A stretch of DNA of 64,000 nucleotides from Verrucomicrobiaceae bacterium E54 (GTDB lineage: Bacteria; Verrucomicrobiota; Verrucomicrobiia; Verrucomicrobiales; Akkermansiaceae), in contig JAKZES010000003.1 in assembly GCA_022548915.1 (NCBI GenBank), forward strand, positions 124,001-188,000. The letters are read 5' to 3'. The notes under the pieces were generated by a model. It made no database searches. It saw only the letters and a list, made by a program, of their open reading frames with translations, and was not told the origin of the DNA. The translations under genes and the position numbers were made by a program. Below are positions 43,986-52,556 of this stretch, one piece after another (positions within the stretch are counted from its first letter, which is position 1; each line of letters begins with the position of its first letter).

Positions 43986-45113
43986 TCAGGGATCGGGTTG
44001 GAGGGGGTATGATCCGTCCGTTTGGCTCTTCCCGGGCGTCCTGTCAGCTACGGCGGAGTCCTTGTGTCCGTTGAGAAGAAATGGAACCACTGCGTAGGCA
44101 ATCCCTAAGACTAAGAGGAGGATGAAGAGTTTGCCGAGGCACCCGGACCGCTTTTTCTCCTGGCTCGATCCGATCTCATCATCGTAGGGAGGCTTGTTTA
44201 TGATGTCCGCAAGAGGCACATGGCAACTACTGCAAGTAGTCGTTCCTCGCGCCCAAGGGGCATCGCACCTTGGACATTTGAACCACTTGAAGCCACAAGA
44301 GAGACAAGTGAGGGCACGCGGGTGTAGGCCTCTTCCGCATTTCGGGCAGGGTGTTTCTATTCCTTCCTCGCGTGGGCGCTCTCCTCGGCTGCACGGCGTG
44401 CAAACACCAGCGTTTCTTTCCGAAATTGCCACGAAAATTAGCGTGCCGCAGTTTGTGCAAGGAACTTGAGTTTCAATATCTATTCCCGGATTTCCGCGTC
44501 TTAAGATCTCCCTTTTCGCTATTTGCCGAAATGAAGAGCAATCGATCTTATCTTTCTCAATTGACTTTGTTGTTTCATCAATCCAGCCAAATGCATCCTC
44601 GTATTTGTAGTGGTCCTCCTTAATAAGGTTGTAATTAATATCTTCTATTGTTGCTAGTTCGAGCAGTGTTTCGTCAGATAAAACAAAAGAAGTTCGTTCG
44701 AGAATTTTGCTTATCCGCTTCGCGACTACCGAGACCTCATCGAGGGATTCTACCTCGATAGTTTCGCATTTACTTACTAGCTTTCGCAGCAAACCGGGGG
44801 TAAGCAATTTGGCAAATACACCCAAGGAATCTACAACCTCGGTTTCGCTGTAACGGTTTGAGGCGACTCTAACCTGAATAAACGCAAATAGTGGTATTGT
44901 TGGGCTATTGTCCTTTAACGGGTCTATTGCGTAGCTGTCTTTTATTCTAGCTAGGACTTTGATGACCCTGAACATTCTCTCAATGCTCACGGTGTTTAAT
45001 GCCTGGACCAGTGGATCTATAGCCGGTTCCCCGACTGAAACTAAGTCATCCGATGCTTTGGCCCGTAGCCTGTAGTCCTTTTCGTTAATCAGCGTGTTTA
45101 CAAGGGAGTGCAT
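43986..45113 (-). CDS. HEAT-repeat, zinc-ribbon membrane protein, 375 aa
   Basis: The N-terminal ~220 residues are helical with HEAT-like repeats (DYRLRAKASDDLVSVGEPAIDPLVQAL). A zinc-ribbon array follows with CTNCG, CTPC, CPKCG, CLSCG, CPRC and CSSC pairs. A single transmembrane helix (LFILLLVLGIAYAVVPFLL) lies near the C-terminus, with a short polar tail. It is probably an inner-membrane protein with its ribbons in the cytoplasm. The DNA of the N-terminal half is AT-rich relative to surroundings. No operon partner is visible. Function unknown. Confidence 0.6.
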   Translation of the reverse strand: MHSLVNTLINEKDYRLRAKASDDLVSVGEPAIDPLVQALNTVSIERMFRVIKVLARIKDSYAIDPLKDNSPTIPLFAFIQVRVASNRYSETEVVDSLGVFAKLLTPGLLRKLVSKCETIEVESLDEVSVVAKRISKILERTSFVLSDETLLELATIEDINYNLIKEDHYKYEDAFGWIDETTKSIEKDKIDCSSFRQIAKREILRRGNPGIDIETQVPCTNCGTLIFVAISERNAGVCTPCSRGERPREEGIETPCPKCGRGLHPRALTCLSCGFKWFKCPRCDAPWARGTTTCSSCHVPLADIINKPPYDDEIGSSQEKKRSGCLGKLFILLLVLGIAYAVVPFLLNGHKDSAVADRTPGKSQTDGSYPLQPDP

Positions 45114-45623
45114 TAGATATCCTAATTAGGTGCTAGAAAATTGCATTTTCACCCTGCTCGTCATGCCCCGGATCGAAGGGCTGTCGGGTCGGTGTTAGGG
45201 GGTTGCATGAGGGGAGAGAGGAGGCGGTGGAGTCTGAGAAGCTGATATGCTGTATGGTGCCTGGTGGTTGGCGGGCGCGGTTTGGGGCTCAAACGCGGCA
45301 TTTACTTCTGTTTTGTGTTGGTTGCGGCATGGCCTGGGCGATTGGCAAGCTGCTTCTAGCAGCGCATCGACTGCCTTTACAAGGCATTGACCCTCATAAG
45401 GAAATCTATTCCCGCCCCCGCCAAAGTCCTTGGGTCTCCCCACCCCCATCCAAATCCTGACAAAGTTGCCAAACGTGCTTTACACCTTTTCGGGGCCTAC
45501 GACGGGCCGCTCAGGGGAAGCTGGTTTTGGCTCACCATCCAGGTAAGTCGCTGACTTCAAGGTGCTCGCAAAGGCTCGGCTGGTAGCTCGCCAGAAGCGG
45601 CCCGGTGACCTATCATTCCGGCA
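45114..45623. other. Intergenic stretch without recognisable gene
   Basis: About 510 bp between divergent genes. The first ~60 bp before 45113 are AT-rich (ATATCCTAATTAGG) and may hold the promoter of the HEAT/zinc-ribbon gene. Open frames of up to 85 codons on both strands show no domain. Confidence 0.4.
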
Positions 45624-46094
45624 ATGATCAAGCGCATCGTCAGTGGAGGTCAGACCGGAGCCGACCGGGCCGGGCTGGATGCCGCGATTGCCGCAGGCGT
45701 GCCGCACGGCGGGTGGTGTCCCAGGGGGCGGAAGGCCGAGGACGGACCGATTCCCGAACGCTACAACCTGACAGAGACGAAGTCGGCATCCTGCCTGACC
45801 CGCACGGAATTGAATGCGAGGGATTCAGACGGGACGGTGATCCTCACCATGGGAGCGCTCTCGGGCGGCTCGAAGTGGACGGCGGAGTTCGCCGACAAGC
45901 ACGGTCGCCCGTGGCTGCACCTGCGGCTCGACGGGATGACCGACGAGGGCGCTCAGGCGGCGGTTAGAGCCTTTGTTGAGGAGAACGGGATTCGGGCGCT
46001 GAACGTGGCAGGATCCCGGGGCAGCAAGGAGCCTGAGCTCAATGGGCGGGTGAGATCGATTCTCGTGGCTGTTCTGCGCGAGTTGGGCGGATGA
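45624..46094 (+). CDS. YpsA/SLOG-type (putative molybdenum carrier) protein
   Basis: The 156-residue product has the Rossmann-like start IVSGGQTGADRAGLDAAI and then HGGWCPRGRKAEDG, ERYNLTET and DGTVILT. These are hallmarks of the PF12694-type, circularly permuted YpsA-like SLOG family. SLOG domains bind nucleotides or nucleotide-derived ligands and appear in several phage-conflict systems. It stands alone on the plus strand and converges on the DUF4326 gene across a shared hairpin. The old 'molybdenum carrier' name should not be taken as evidence of function. Confidence 0.75.
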   Translation: MIKRIVSGGQTGADRAGLDAAIAAGVPHGGWCPRGRKAEDGPIPERYNLTETKSASCLTRTELNARDSDGTVILTMGALSGGSKWTAEFADKHGRPWLHLRLDGMTDEGAQAAVRAFVEENGIRALNVAGSRGSKEPELNGRVRSILVAVLRELGG

Positions 46095-46149
46095 AGAGAC
46101 CGGGGACACACATCCCCCTATCCCCATGTTGGCCGCCACGGGGTGGAGA

Positions 46150-46177
46150 AGGCTCGGCAGCCCCTGCCGCCGAGCCT
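46150..46177. terminator. Hairpin between convergent genes
   Basis: GGCTCGGC at 46151-46158 pairs with GCCGAGCC at 46169-46176. The plus side continues CTCCTGTTCTTC. It probably serves both the YpsA-like gene and the DUF4326 gene. Confidence 0.55.
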
Positions 46178-46185
46178 CCTGTTCT

Positions 46186-46539
46186 TCATTCGTCTTCCCT
46201 GTTCGCCATCTCCAGCAGGATGTCGGCGTGGCATTGCTCACCGGGCTTGCAGTAGCAGGCCAGGTCCATGCCACGAATTTCCGGAAGGGAATCGAGGAGC
46301 TTCTGTCTCCTTTCCGCTTCGAAGTCCGGCATGTCGCCATTGATCCAGCGCTTGAACATGGCGATGGCTTCGGATCGAGTCATGCCGTTCTCGCCAATCT
46401 TGAAGGGATTTCCGAATCGGGATCGGCGGGCCACTCGCTTGGTGTTCGGCGGCAGCTTCTTGTACATGCCGCATTGGATGCGCTTGGGCATGGTCTTCTC
46501 GGTGCTCTGAGTTTCGGGACAACTTTCTGTATCGTTCAT
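46186..46539 (-). CDS. DUF4326 family protein
   Basis: The 117-residue product contains SRFGNPFKIG and the C-terminal LACYCKPGEQCHADILLEM, the two hallmarks of DUF4326, a phage- and plasmid-associated family of unknown function. The Cys/His set in the second motif may bind metal. It lies 51 bp downstream of the DUF5131 gene on the same strand. The first ~15 residues are not conserved, so the start could be the MPKRIQ methionine. Confidence 0.75.
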   Translation of the reverse strand: MNDTESCPETQSTEKTMPKRIQCGMYKKLPPNTKRVARRSRFGNPFKIGENGMTRSEAIAMFKRWINGDMPDFEAERRQKLLDSLPEIRGMDLACYCKPGEQCHADILLEMANREDE

Positions 46540-46590
46540 CGTCGTGTGATGGTGGTGCCCCGGGGGGATTGGACCCCGGGGCTGTGCTAT

Positions 46591-48063
46591 TCATGCAAGC
46601 AGTCGCTCCAGCTTCTCAAGCAGGGCTACGAGCTTGTTCTTGGGGAGTCCCTTCTCGACCGCTTCGCGGAGCTCCCGGTAGGCGGCGAGCCGCTGCTCGC
46701 CCACACTGGGATCCTTGGGCTGCTTCGGTTCTTCATCCGTTTCTTCGCCGATGGTCTCGATAACCACCGCTTCGACAGTCTTCGCAGATGGAACGCCTCC
46801 ATCACGCTTCACCGCCTCAGCCCACACTTCGGACTGTTGGTCACGATTCTTGAGTCGGGCGAGGGGACGAACTTGGGATTCAGCTGTGGGTAGGACGACC
46901 TTCTCGCCGGCACCAACTGGTACCGCCTCGGCCAGATGCCCCGCGATCTGTGTAGCCTTGATCAGCCGGTTCGCATGGGTCTTGGAGAGGTCCTCGTACT
47001 GCTTGCAGTACTCGTCCCACGAGTTGAAGTCTCCCGCACGCCACAGCTTGCGCTCGCGGATCTCAGCCAGCGCGCTGCCGACCTCGAAGAACGCCCGCAT
47101 GCCCTTGCGGACCTTGCTGTCGAGCTTCCTGAAGTCGGCCTTTTCCTCGGAAGTCAGCTCCTTCTTGGGCCGCTTCTGTTCCCGACGGCGGGCCAGGGCG
47201 CTCGGGCGGTCGAGGTCCACCTCGTCACCGAATGGGTGCTCGTGCCAGCGCTTCCCGTCGAGCAAGGCTGGATGAGCCTTGTCCCGCTTGTTCGTGCCGG
47301 CGAAGTAGAGGGTCAGGCCCTCCCATTCGGTCGTGGTCGGGTTCTTGACCCCGGGAGTTGGTGTTTCCGCCCACGACCCCCACTGCTTGAAGAAGAAGGG
47401 GACTTCAGCTTCGACGCAGGCATCGCGAAGGGCGCGTGCCCAGTCGGGATGCATCGGGCGGGTTTCCTTAGGGTCGGCCTCCCTGTGGCTTTCCCCGCCG
47501 CAGACCACCATGTGGATCCCGTCCAGGTTGCCCCGCAGATCCACGGGACCGATCATCGGCTCGACCGAGAGCATCCGCCACCGGGCAGGGACCGCCCTAA
47601 GGATCTCGATGCGCTCCAGAACCTTCTTGTCGGAGTTCTCCACGGTGGCGGCGAGGCAGACGTTCTCGTAGCCGCTCTCGCCCCAGTCCGGCGGGAGCAT
47701 CTTGGCAATGTTCTCCGGACGCTTGGTCAGGATGATCCAGATCAGGTTCGGCGTGTCCCGGATCGTCTTCCAGGCCTCTACCCTCCATGGTCCGACCTCC
47801 TCCTTTTCTTCGAAGAAGTCGGAGAGCGACGAGCAGAAGACCACGTCCTTGCAACCCATCTCGCGGGCGGCGGCGTCGAACTTCCGTGCATTTTCGTGAG
47901 CGTTCTCGACGAATCGGCGGGGGGCTATTGGGCTCCAATTCGCGCGATCAAAACGCTCGCAGAAGACTTCCGCGTAACACACGCGGCAGCCTTCGCTTAC
48001 CTTGGTGCAGCCCTCCCACCAGTTGACGGTGTGATGGGTCCAGCTGATTTCACTGTCGTCCAT
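46591..48063 (-). CDS. DUF5131 (phage Gp37/Gp68) protein with extra C-terminal domain
   Basis: The 490-residue product starts with ISWTHHTVNWWEGCTKVSEG and then CRVCYAE, the cysteine cluster of DUF5131. FCSSLSDFFE, WIILTKRPENI, LSVEPMIGP and VVCGGESH follow. The cysteines and barrel-like order suggest a radical-SAM-related fold. About residues 310-490 form a second part (FFEVGSALAEIRERKLW, then KTHANRLIKATQIA) that resembles ParB/KorB-type DNA-binding helices. Its phage role is unknown. The overall length exceeds the ~250 residues of stand-alone Gp37/Gp68. Confidence 0.8.
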   Translation of the reverse strand: MDDSEISWTHHTVNWWEGCTKVSEGCRVCYAEVFCERFDRANWSPIAPRRFVENAHENARKFDAAAREMGCKDVVFCSSLSDFFEEKEEVGPWRVEAWKTIRDTPNLIWIILTKRPENIAKMLPPDWGESGYENVCLAATVENSDKKVLERIEILRAVPARWRMLSVEPMIGPVDLRGNLDGIHMVVCGGESHREADPKETRPMHPDWARALRDACVEAEVPFFFKQWGSWAETPTPGVKNPTTTEWEGLTLYFAGTNKRDKAHPALLDGKRWHEHPFGDEVDLDRPSALARRREQKRPKKELTSEEKADFRKLDSKVRKGMRAFFEVGSALAEIRERKLWRAGDFNSWDEYCKQYEDLSKTHANRLIKATQIAGHLAEAVPVGAGEKVVLPTAESQVRPLARLKNRDQQSEVWAEAVKRDGGVPSAKTVEAVVIETIGEETDEEPKQPKDPSVGEQRLAAYRELREAVEKGLPKNKLVALLEKLERLLA

Positions 48064-48071
48064 ATTCTCGT

Positions 48072-48269
48072 TTAGTTGGTGGTTTTACGTTTGGTTGCCC
48101 CCCGGCCACCGTGGCTCGGGTTGGGTTTGCTGCGCGTTCGCGCAGGCGGATTATCTTTTCGGGTGGTTCCCGTATCCCATTGCGCTAGTAATGGAGCCGC
48201 GTAGTCAAAACGGCAGCCAGCGTTCGCGTATGCGGAATCCGTCAACCAGACAATTTCTGTGTCTTTCAT
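48072..48269 (-). CDS. Hypothetical protein, 65 aa
   Basis: A short frame between the DUF3987 and DUF5131 genes, same strand, 8 bp upstream of the latter. The product has a WLTDSAYANAGCRFDY segment and a basic C-terminus (GGRGATKRKTTN). No family is recognised and its reality rests only on position. Confidence 0.35.
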   Translation of the reverse strand: MKDTEIVWLTDSAYANAGCRFDYAAPLLAQWDTGTTRKDNPPARTRSKPNPSHGGRGATKRKTTN

Positions 48270-48289
48270 GTTACTGTAATTGTAGTAGT

Positions 48290-49945
48290 TTACTTTTGAA
48301 TTGTCTCCCGTTCATCGCGGGAGGGTAGGGTTGGTTCTTGTCCGCAAAGGCGGATCACTTTCTTGGGTTGTCCCCGTAGGCCGGTTCGTTCCGGCACGAT
48401 CTCGAAGACCTCGGGATACTTCTCCGCAAGGCCCTTCAGGCGGGCCACTGAGAGCCCGCTCGCGTTTCGGCTGACCACGTGGAGTGGTCCGTCGTGTCCC
48501 ATCAGGAACAATTTCAGATCATCCCTCTCGGCTTCGTCCGGTGTTCGGTCGTCCAGGTGGATGATTTCGTAGGTGTCGAGGTGCGCGCGGAACACGATTC
48601 GGCACGCGGCCTCGACATCATTCTCGGTCACCTCCGGCATGGAGGCTCCGATCTCCTTCAATGCCGCCAGCACCACGGCCATTCGAGCCGCGTTTTCGCG
48701 CCAGCGCACTGCCAGCAAGTCCCGGAGCGAATGCTTCGGCACGCCCGCATCTTCGAACGGGTGACGGATGGCCTTGAGGCGCTCCATGGCACCGGGCGTG
48801 AAGCTGATCTCAAGGGGGGCACCAGAACGATTGGCCAGAGTGCGGTGACGCCAGATGCCGATGTGACGTTTCCAGCTCGCTGAGGCCTCGTTGATCGCGC
48901 CGCCCGCAGAGAGCCAGCAACCCGGCTGCTCCCCTTCGACCGTGAAGGCAAGGAAGCGTCCGAGAACGCCCGACATACGCAGGAGGCGGTCCTGCCAGAA
49001 CCGCTCGGCAATGTCCGGCTGGATTCCGAACAGGCAGCTTATCGTCGCCCTCTCTGCGCGGCGGTTCAAATGCTTGGTGACCCGGATGGCATGAAGGGGG
49101 TCTCCGCTGTATCCGCGCAGCCATACGTTGCGCTCGGCCTCGCCAGGTTTGCCCTTCGAGCTGATCATCGCCTCCAGATGGGGGCGACCATCGGCGGTCA
49201 CCACGAAGATCGCGTTCCGGAGGGCGTCCGCCAACGCCGCCTCCCGTGCCTGTGGGGTGGCGTCATCCACGATGAACCGGAACTGACGAGTCAGGTCCTT
49301 CGACCGCTCGTTCTCCAGTCGTCTTTCGAGGTGCGCGGTGTGTTGCGCGATCTCGAATGCTTCGGGATCATCGGCGAGCTTTCGCTTCGCCTGTGCCAGC
49401 TTGGCTTCCAGCTGCAGGATCCGTGGCCGGATCTCGACATCTCTGCGCCGTGAGACGCTGCGGATCGTCCGCTCCTGCAGCTCGTGGACCGGGCGCACGA
49501 CGGCATCGTGCGAGCGCGATTTGCCGCTTCCGGTGGCCCCGATCTGCTGGATGAACAGGTTAACAGGGACAATCCCGCCGTCATAATTGCCAACCACATG
49601 GCCGGCCAGGACGCCCGACATGGTGCCGAGCATGGCCGAGGCGGTCATGTCGGATGGGATGCCAAGGTGCTCCTCGTGAAGGCGGCAAAACTCCTCCGCC
49701 CACGGTGGAAGCAGTGGAGCAAGAGGCTCCTTCGTTACGCCGGCGACACATGGAGCGTGCTCGACGTTGCCCTTGGCCTCGTCACGAATCTGGGAGAGGA
49801 CTTCAGGCCAATCTCCATCGCCAGACGCGGCGCCTGGATCAGGCGAGTCGGTCTGGTTCTCTCCGGCGGCGGTGCCGTTAATCAGGCCGACTGGTGCGTC
49901 GGCGTCATCGTTCGGGACCTCGAGGGTCTCGGGTTGTTGTTGCAT
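48290..49945 (-). CDS. DUF3987-family ATPase
   Basis: The 551-residue product matches the DUF3987 family, often annotated as primase-associated or YfjI-like. It has LPPWAEEFCRLHEEHLGIP, then ASAMLGTMSGVLAG, and a Walker A IGATGSGKSRSH (~135-146). A coiled coil follows (~170-215), then FIVDDATPQA, SCLFGIQPDIAERFW and RMSGVLGRFLAF. Members are found in phages, satellites and conjugative elements, typically near primases. It heads the minus-strand group with the DUF5131 and DUF4326 genes. The exact replication role is not established. Confidence 0.75.
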   Translation of the reverse strand: MQQQPETLEVPNDDADAPVGLINGTAAGENQTDSPDPGAASGDGDWPEVLSQIRDEAKGNVEHAPCVAGVTKEPLAPLLPPWAEEFCRLHEEHLGIPSDMTASAMLGTMSGVLAGHVVGNYDGGIVPVNLFIQQIGATGSGKSRSHDAVVRPVHELQERTIRSVSRRRDVEIRPRILQLEAKLAQAKRKLADDPEAFEIAQHTAHLERRLENERSKDLTRQFRFIVDDATPQAREAALADALRNAIFVVTADGRPHLEAMISSKGKPGEAERNVWLRGYSGDPLHAIRVTKHLNRRAERATISCLFGIQPDIAERFWQDRLLRMSGVLGRFLAFTVEGEQPGCWLSAGGAINEASASWKRHIGIWRHRTLANRSGAPLEISFTPGAMERLKAIRHPFEDAGVPKHSLRDLLAVRWRENAARMAVVLAALKEIGASMPEVTENDVEAACRIVFRAHLDTYEIIHLDDRTPDEAERDDLKLFLMGHDGPLHVVSRNASGLSVARLKGLAEKYPEVFEIVPERTGLRGQPKKVIRLCGQEPTLPSRDERETIQK

Positions 49946-50447
49946 GCTTTCTCGTACTCAAGATTCGACCCAAAACCCGTGACCCGGAAGCTCCCGCCGG
50001 TTGTCCGGCGGGCCAGGTAGTTCAGGAGTTGGGTGAACCAAGCGAGAAAGTGGGCATTAGCCCGGCATCTTGATTCGAGTGCCCGGTTGCCCGAGCACGG
50101 GAGACGATTTCCATCACTCGGGATAGTTTGCAACCTGAAAATCCCTCCCGCTAATTCTTTGAATTCTTCGCATTCGATTTTCCCAACCGGGCGCCGGGTC
50201 GATCAAATGGGGGGGGACCAAGTCGGTGAAACTGAATTCCGAGTATTCGGAGTAATCACCCACCGGCTCCGGCTGGAACCACTTGGTGTCGGGGTATCAG
50301 TGTCGGTGGAGCGTTGACCGCGAAGGACGGGTCCGCTGCTGGCTGGGGAATTCCGCAGGCGATGGTTGCAGAGCCGAACTGGGGACGCATTCCGCCCTCG
50401 AAGCAGCCCTGACTGCTTGAGCTTGAGCACAGAGATCCGAGCAGCGA
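49946..50447. other. Intergenic region between BREX operon and DUF3987 gene
   Basis: Roughly 500 bp. It is relatively AT-rich in 50100-50190 (CTAATTCTTTGAATTCTTCG), which may contain the promoter of the DUF3987 group. It holds a run of eight G near 50211. I see no convincing gene or intrinsic terminator for brxL. Confidence 0.4.
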
Positions 50448-52556
50448 TCAGACTTTCAGGTATGTGACCTCGACCCCCCGCGTCAGTCGCGCCTCCTGCA
50501 TCGCCTGTTCGAGGGAGAACGGCCCGGTCTCGTACTTCTGGAAGATGTCGAGGCCGCGGTCCATGGTGATCTTCCAGCCGGTGTCGGTGGTGATGTTCCG
50601 GGCGTGGAAGTTCGGGTTGTGGTCGAATTCCCAGCTGAAGGACACCTTGGATCCAGTAAAGGTGTCCACGAGTTGATTGAGATTCTCCTCCTGCTTCACG
50701 CAGGAGTCCGGGTCGGATTGGGTGACCAGGTGCACGGCTACCTCGTCGCCTTCATCGACAAGATCGTGAACCATCTGCAGGAACTCCATGAGATTCCGGG
50801 CCTGGAAGAACATCCGAACGTAGGGGTCCCGGATGGTGATCTCGGAGGCCCCCTTCAGATGATCGGCAAAGAGCCGGCGGTAGCTCCATCCCTTGGAATT
50901 CTCAGGCACGACAACGTGCCCGGTCTCGGGAGCCGCCTCTTGGGGCTCCGATGCGGCTGCAGACGGCTCATCGCCCCCAGCAGGTTCGCCTTCATCTCTC
51001 GCTTCGTCGGGATTCGGAACAAGGCGCGGGGCAGCGAAGGCAGGATACTGGATCTCCTCCGGGGTAATGACCGTGACCTCCTTGTTGTCGGCCGCTCGGC
51101 GGAAGATGAAGTCGTGTCGCTTGAAGGTGTCGTCGATCCGGAGGATGTGCTCGCGGACCCTCCGGCGGCACTCCATCGAGAACTGGAGCAGCTCCTCGAC
51201 CTCCTCCGCCGTGGCCTCCGCGTTCGGGTAGATCACCTTCATGAGCCCGGAGAAGGTCTTCTCGAAGCCGGTCTGGTCGCGGGTGGAGACCTCGGAGACG
51301 ATCTTCAGGTGGTCCTTGTAGGCGCTGGTGAAGTCCTCGGTCCGCTGGTGTTTGAGGATCTCCGCCAGGTAGTCGACGATGAAGCCGTAGCCGCTGGTGA
51401 ACAGCTCGTTGCGTACCGGTGAGACCTCCCATCCCGGGCTGAAGGCGTGGAGGCGGTCGAGGAAGGCGGAATCGATGTATTTGTCGGGCAGCTGGTCGAA
51501 GAAGTGAGAGTGCTTGAGCATGTAGGCGACCGACTTTTTGGTGTTGCCCATGAAGACCATCGAGGCCTCGGCACTGAGCTGCTCGATCCCCCGCGAAAAG
51601 GACCGGTTGGCCATGTAGTTCTTCATGATGTCGACCAATCCCTTGTCCACTTTCTTGTCCTTCCCCGCGAACTCGTCGAAGCAGATGGCATCCCAGAATC
51701 CGACCAGACCGATCTTGCCGTTGGAATTGTTGACGAAGAGCTTGGCCGAGCTGACCTCGGAGCCGGAAATGAGGATCCCGTGTGGGGAAAACTCGGCGTA
51801 GATGTGGGACTTGCCGGTGCCCTTCGGACCGAGTTCGATCAGGTTGTAGTTCCGCTCGCAGAAGGGAACGAGGCGGACCAAGGCCATGAGCTTCGCCCGA
51901 CGGCTGAAATGCTCGGGATTCAGTCCGATGCTCTGGAGGAGGACACCGAGCCATTCGTCGGTCGTGAACTTCGCCCTCGCAGCAAGAAACTCTTCCCGGT
52001 CCACTTTCGCCACCTGGATTGGCTTGAGGGTGTCGATGTGCCAAGCGCTTGCCTTGGGATCTTCCGGGACCTCGTAGGTGGCGTCCACGATGCACCAGAT
52101 GCCCCCGACCAGCAGCTTCGGATAGCGGCGGACGAAGTCCTCGGAAACGGGCACCTTCTTGAGCCCCAGGTTGGTGAATTCGGCCTCGTAGTAGCCACCC
52201 TTGTCGTTCAAATCGACCGTCAGCTTGTCGATGACCTTGTGCCGCCCCTTTTCCTTGATGGTCGATCTCACAAGGGCGGCCTCGTTGCGGTGCACGTAGT
52301 GCTTGGCGAGGATCCGCTGGACCGACTCCAGACCTGACTTCAACACCTCTGGGTCATCCGTAGCACAGTGCTGCCCCAGCAGGTATTCGAGCACATAGGT
52401 CGGCACCACGGCGTTTTGCTTGAGCCCCTTGGTGAGATCCTTCCGGACGACCAGTCCGGGGAACACCTCGACGATCTTGCGGTCGAGCTCGGTGAGCGTG
52501 CTGGGTTCGGCTGAGAGGATCTCCGCCGGGTCGGGAGTGTTGTCTTCAGAAGTCAT
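50448..52556 (-). CDS. brxL: BREX protein BrxL with C-terminal MIT_C-like domain
   Basis: BrxL is the AAA+ effector of BREX, long called Lon-like. The 702-residue product has a helical N-terminal DNA-binding-type region and an AAA+ core. Walker A is ELGPKGTGKSHIYAEFS (GPKGTGKS ~243-250), Walker B is AICFDEFAGKD (~291-296), followed by VFMGNTKKS and FLDRLHAF. After an acidic Pro/Ala linker (~515-550), the last ~150 residues match the MIT_C (MITD1 C-terminal, phospholipase-D-like) domain, not a Lon protease: KGWSYRRLFADHLKGA, RNITTDTGWKI and RGLDIFQKYE. The ATG at 52556 overlaps pglZ by 11 bp. Confidence 0.85.
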   Translation of the reverse strand: MTSEDNTPDPAEILSAEPSTLTELDRKIVEVFPGLVVRKDLTKGLKQNAVVPTYVLEYLLGQHCATDDPEVLKSGLESVQRILAKHYVHRNEAALVRSTIKEKGRHKVIDKLTVDLNDKGGYYEAEFTNLGLKKVPVSEDFVRRYPKLLVGGIWCIVDATYEVPEDPKASAWHIDTLKPIQVAKVDREEFLAARAKFTTDEWLGVLLQSIGLNPEHFSRRAKLMALVRLVPFCERNYNLIELGPKGTGKSHIYAEFSPHGILISGSEVSSAKLFVNNSNGKIGLVGFWDAICFDEFAGKDKKVDKGLVDIMKNYMANRSFSRGIEQLSAEASMVFMGNTKKSVAYMLKHSHFFDQLPDKYIDSAFLDRLHAFSPGWEVSPVRNELFTSGYGFIVDYLAEILKHQRTEDFTSAYKDHLKIVSEVSTRDQTGFEKTFSGLMKVIYPNAEATAEEVEELLQFSMECRRRVREHILRIDDTFKRHDFIFRRAADNKEVTVITPEEIQYPAFAAPRLVPNPDEARDEGEPAGGDEPSAAASEPQEAAPETGHVVVPENSKGWSYRRLFADHLKGASEITIRDPYVRMFFQARNLMEFLQMVHDLVDEGDEVAVHLVTQSDPDSCVKQEENLNQLVDTFTGSKVSFSWEFDHNPNFHARNITTDTGWKITMDRGLDIFQKYETGPFSLEQAMQEARLTRGVEVTYLKV

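Noticed and set aside
49882-50133. An 83-codon minus-strand frame upstream of the DUF3987 gene
   Set aside because: It overlaps the DUF3987 start, has no recognisable domain and no ribosome binding site; more likely leader sequence.
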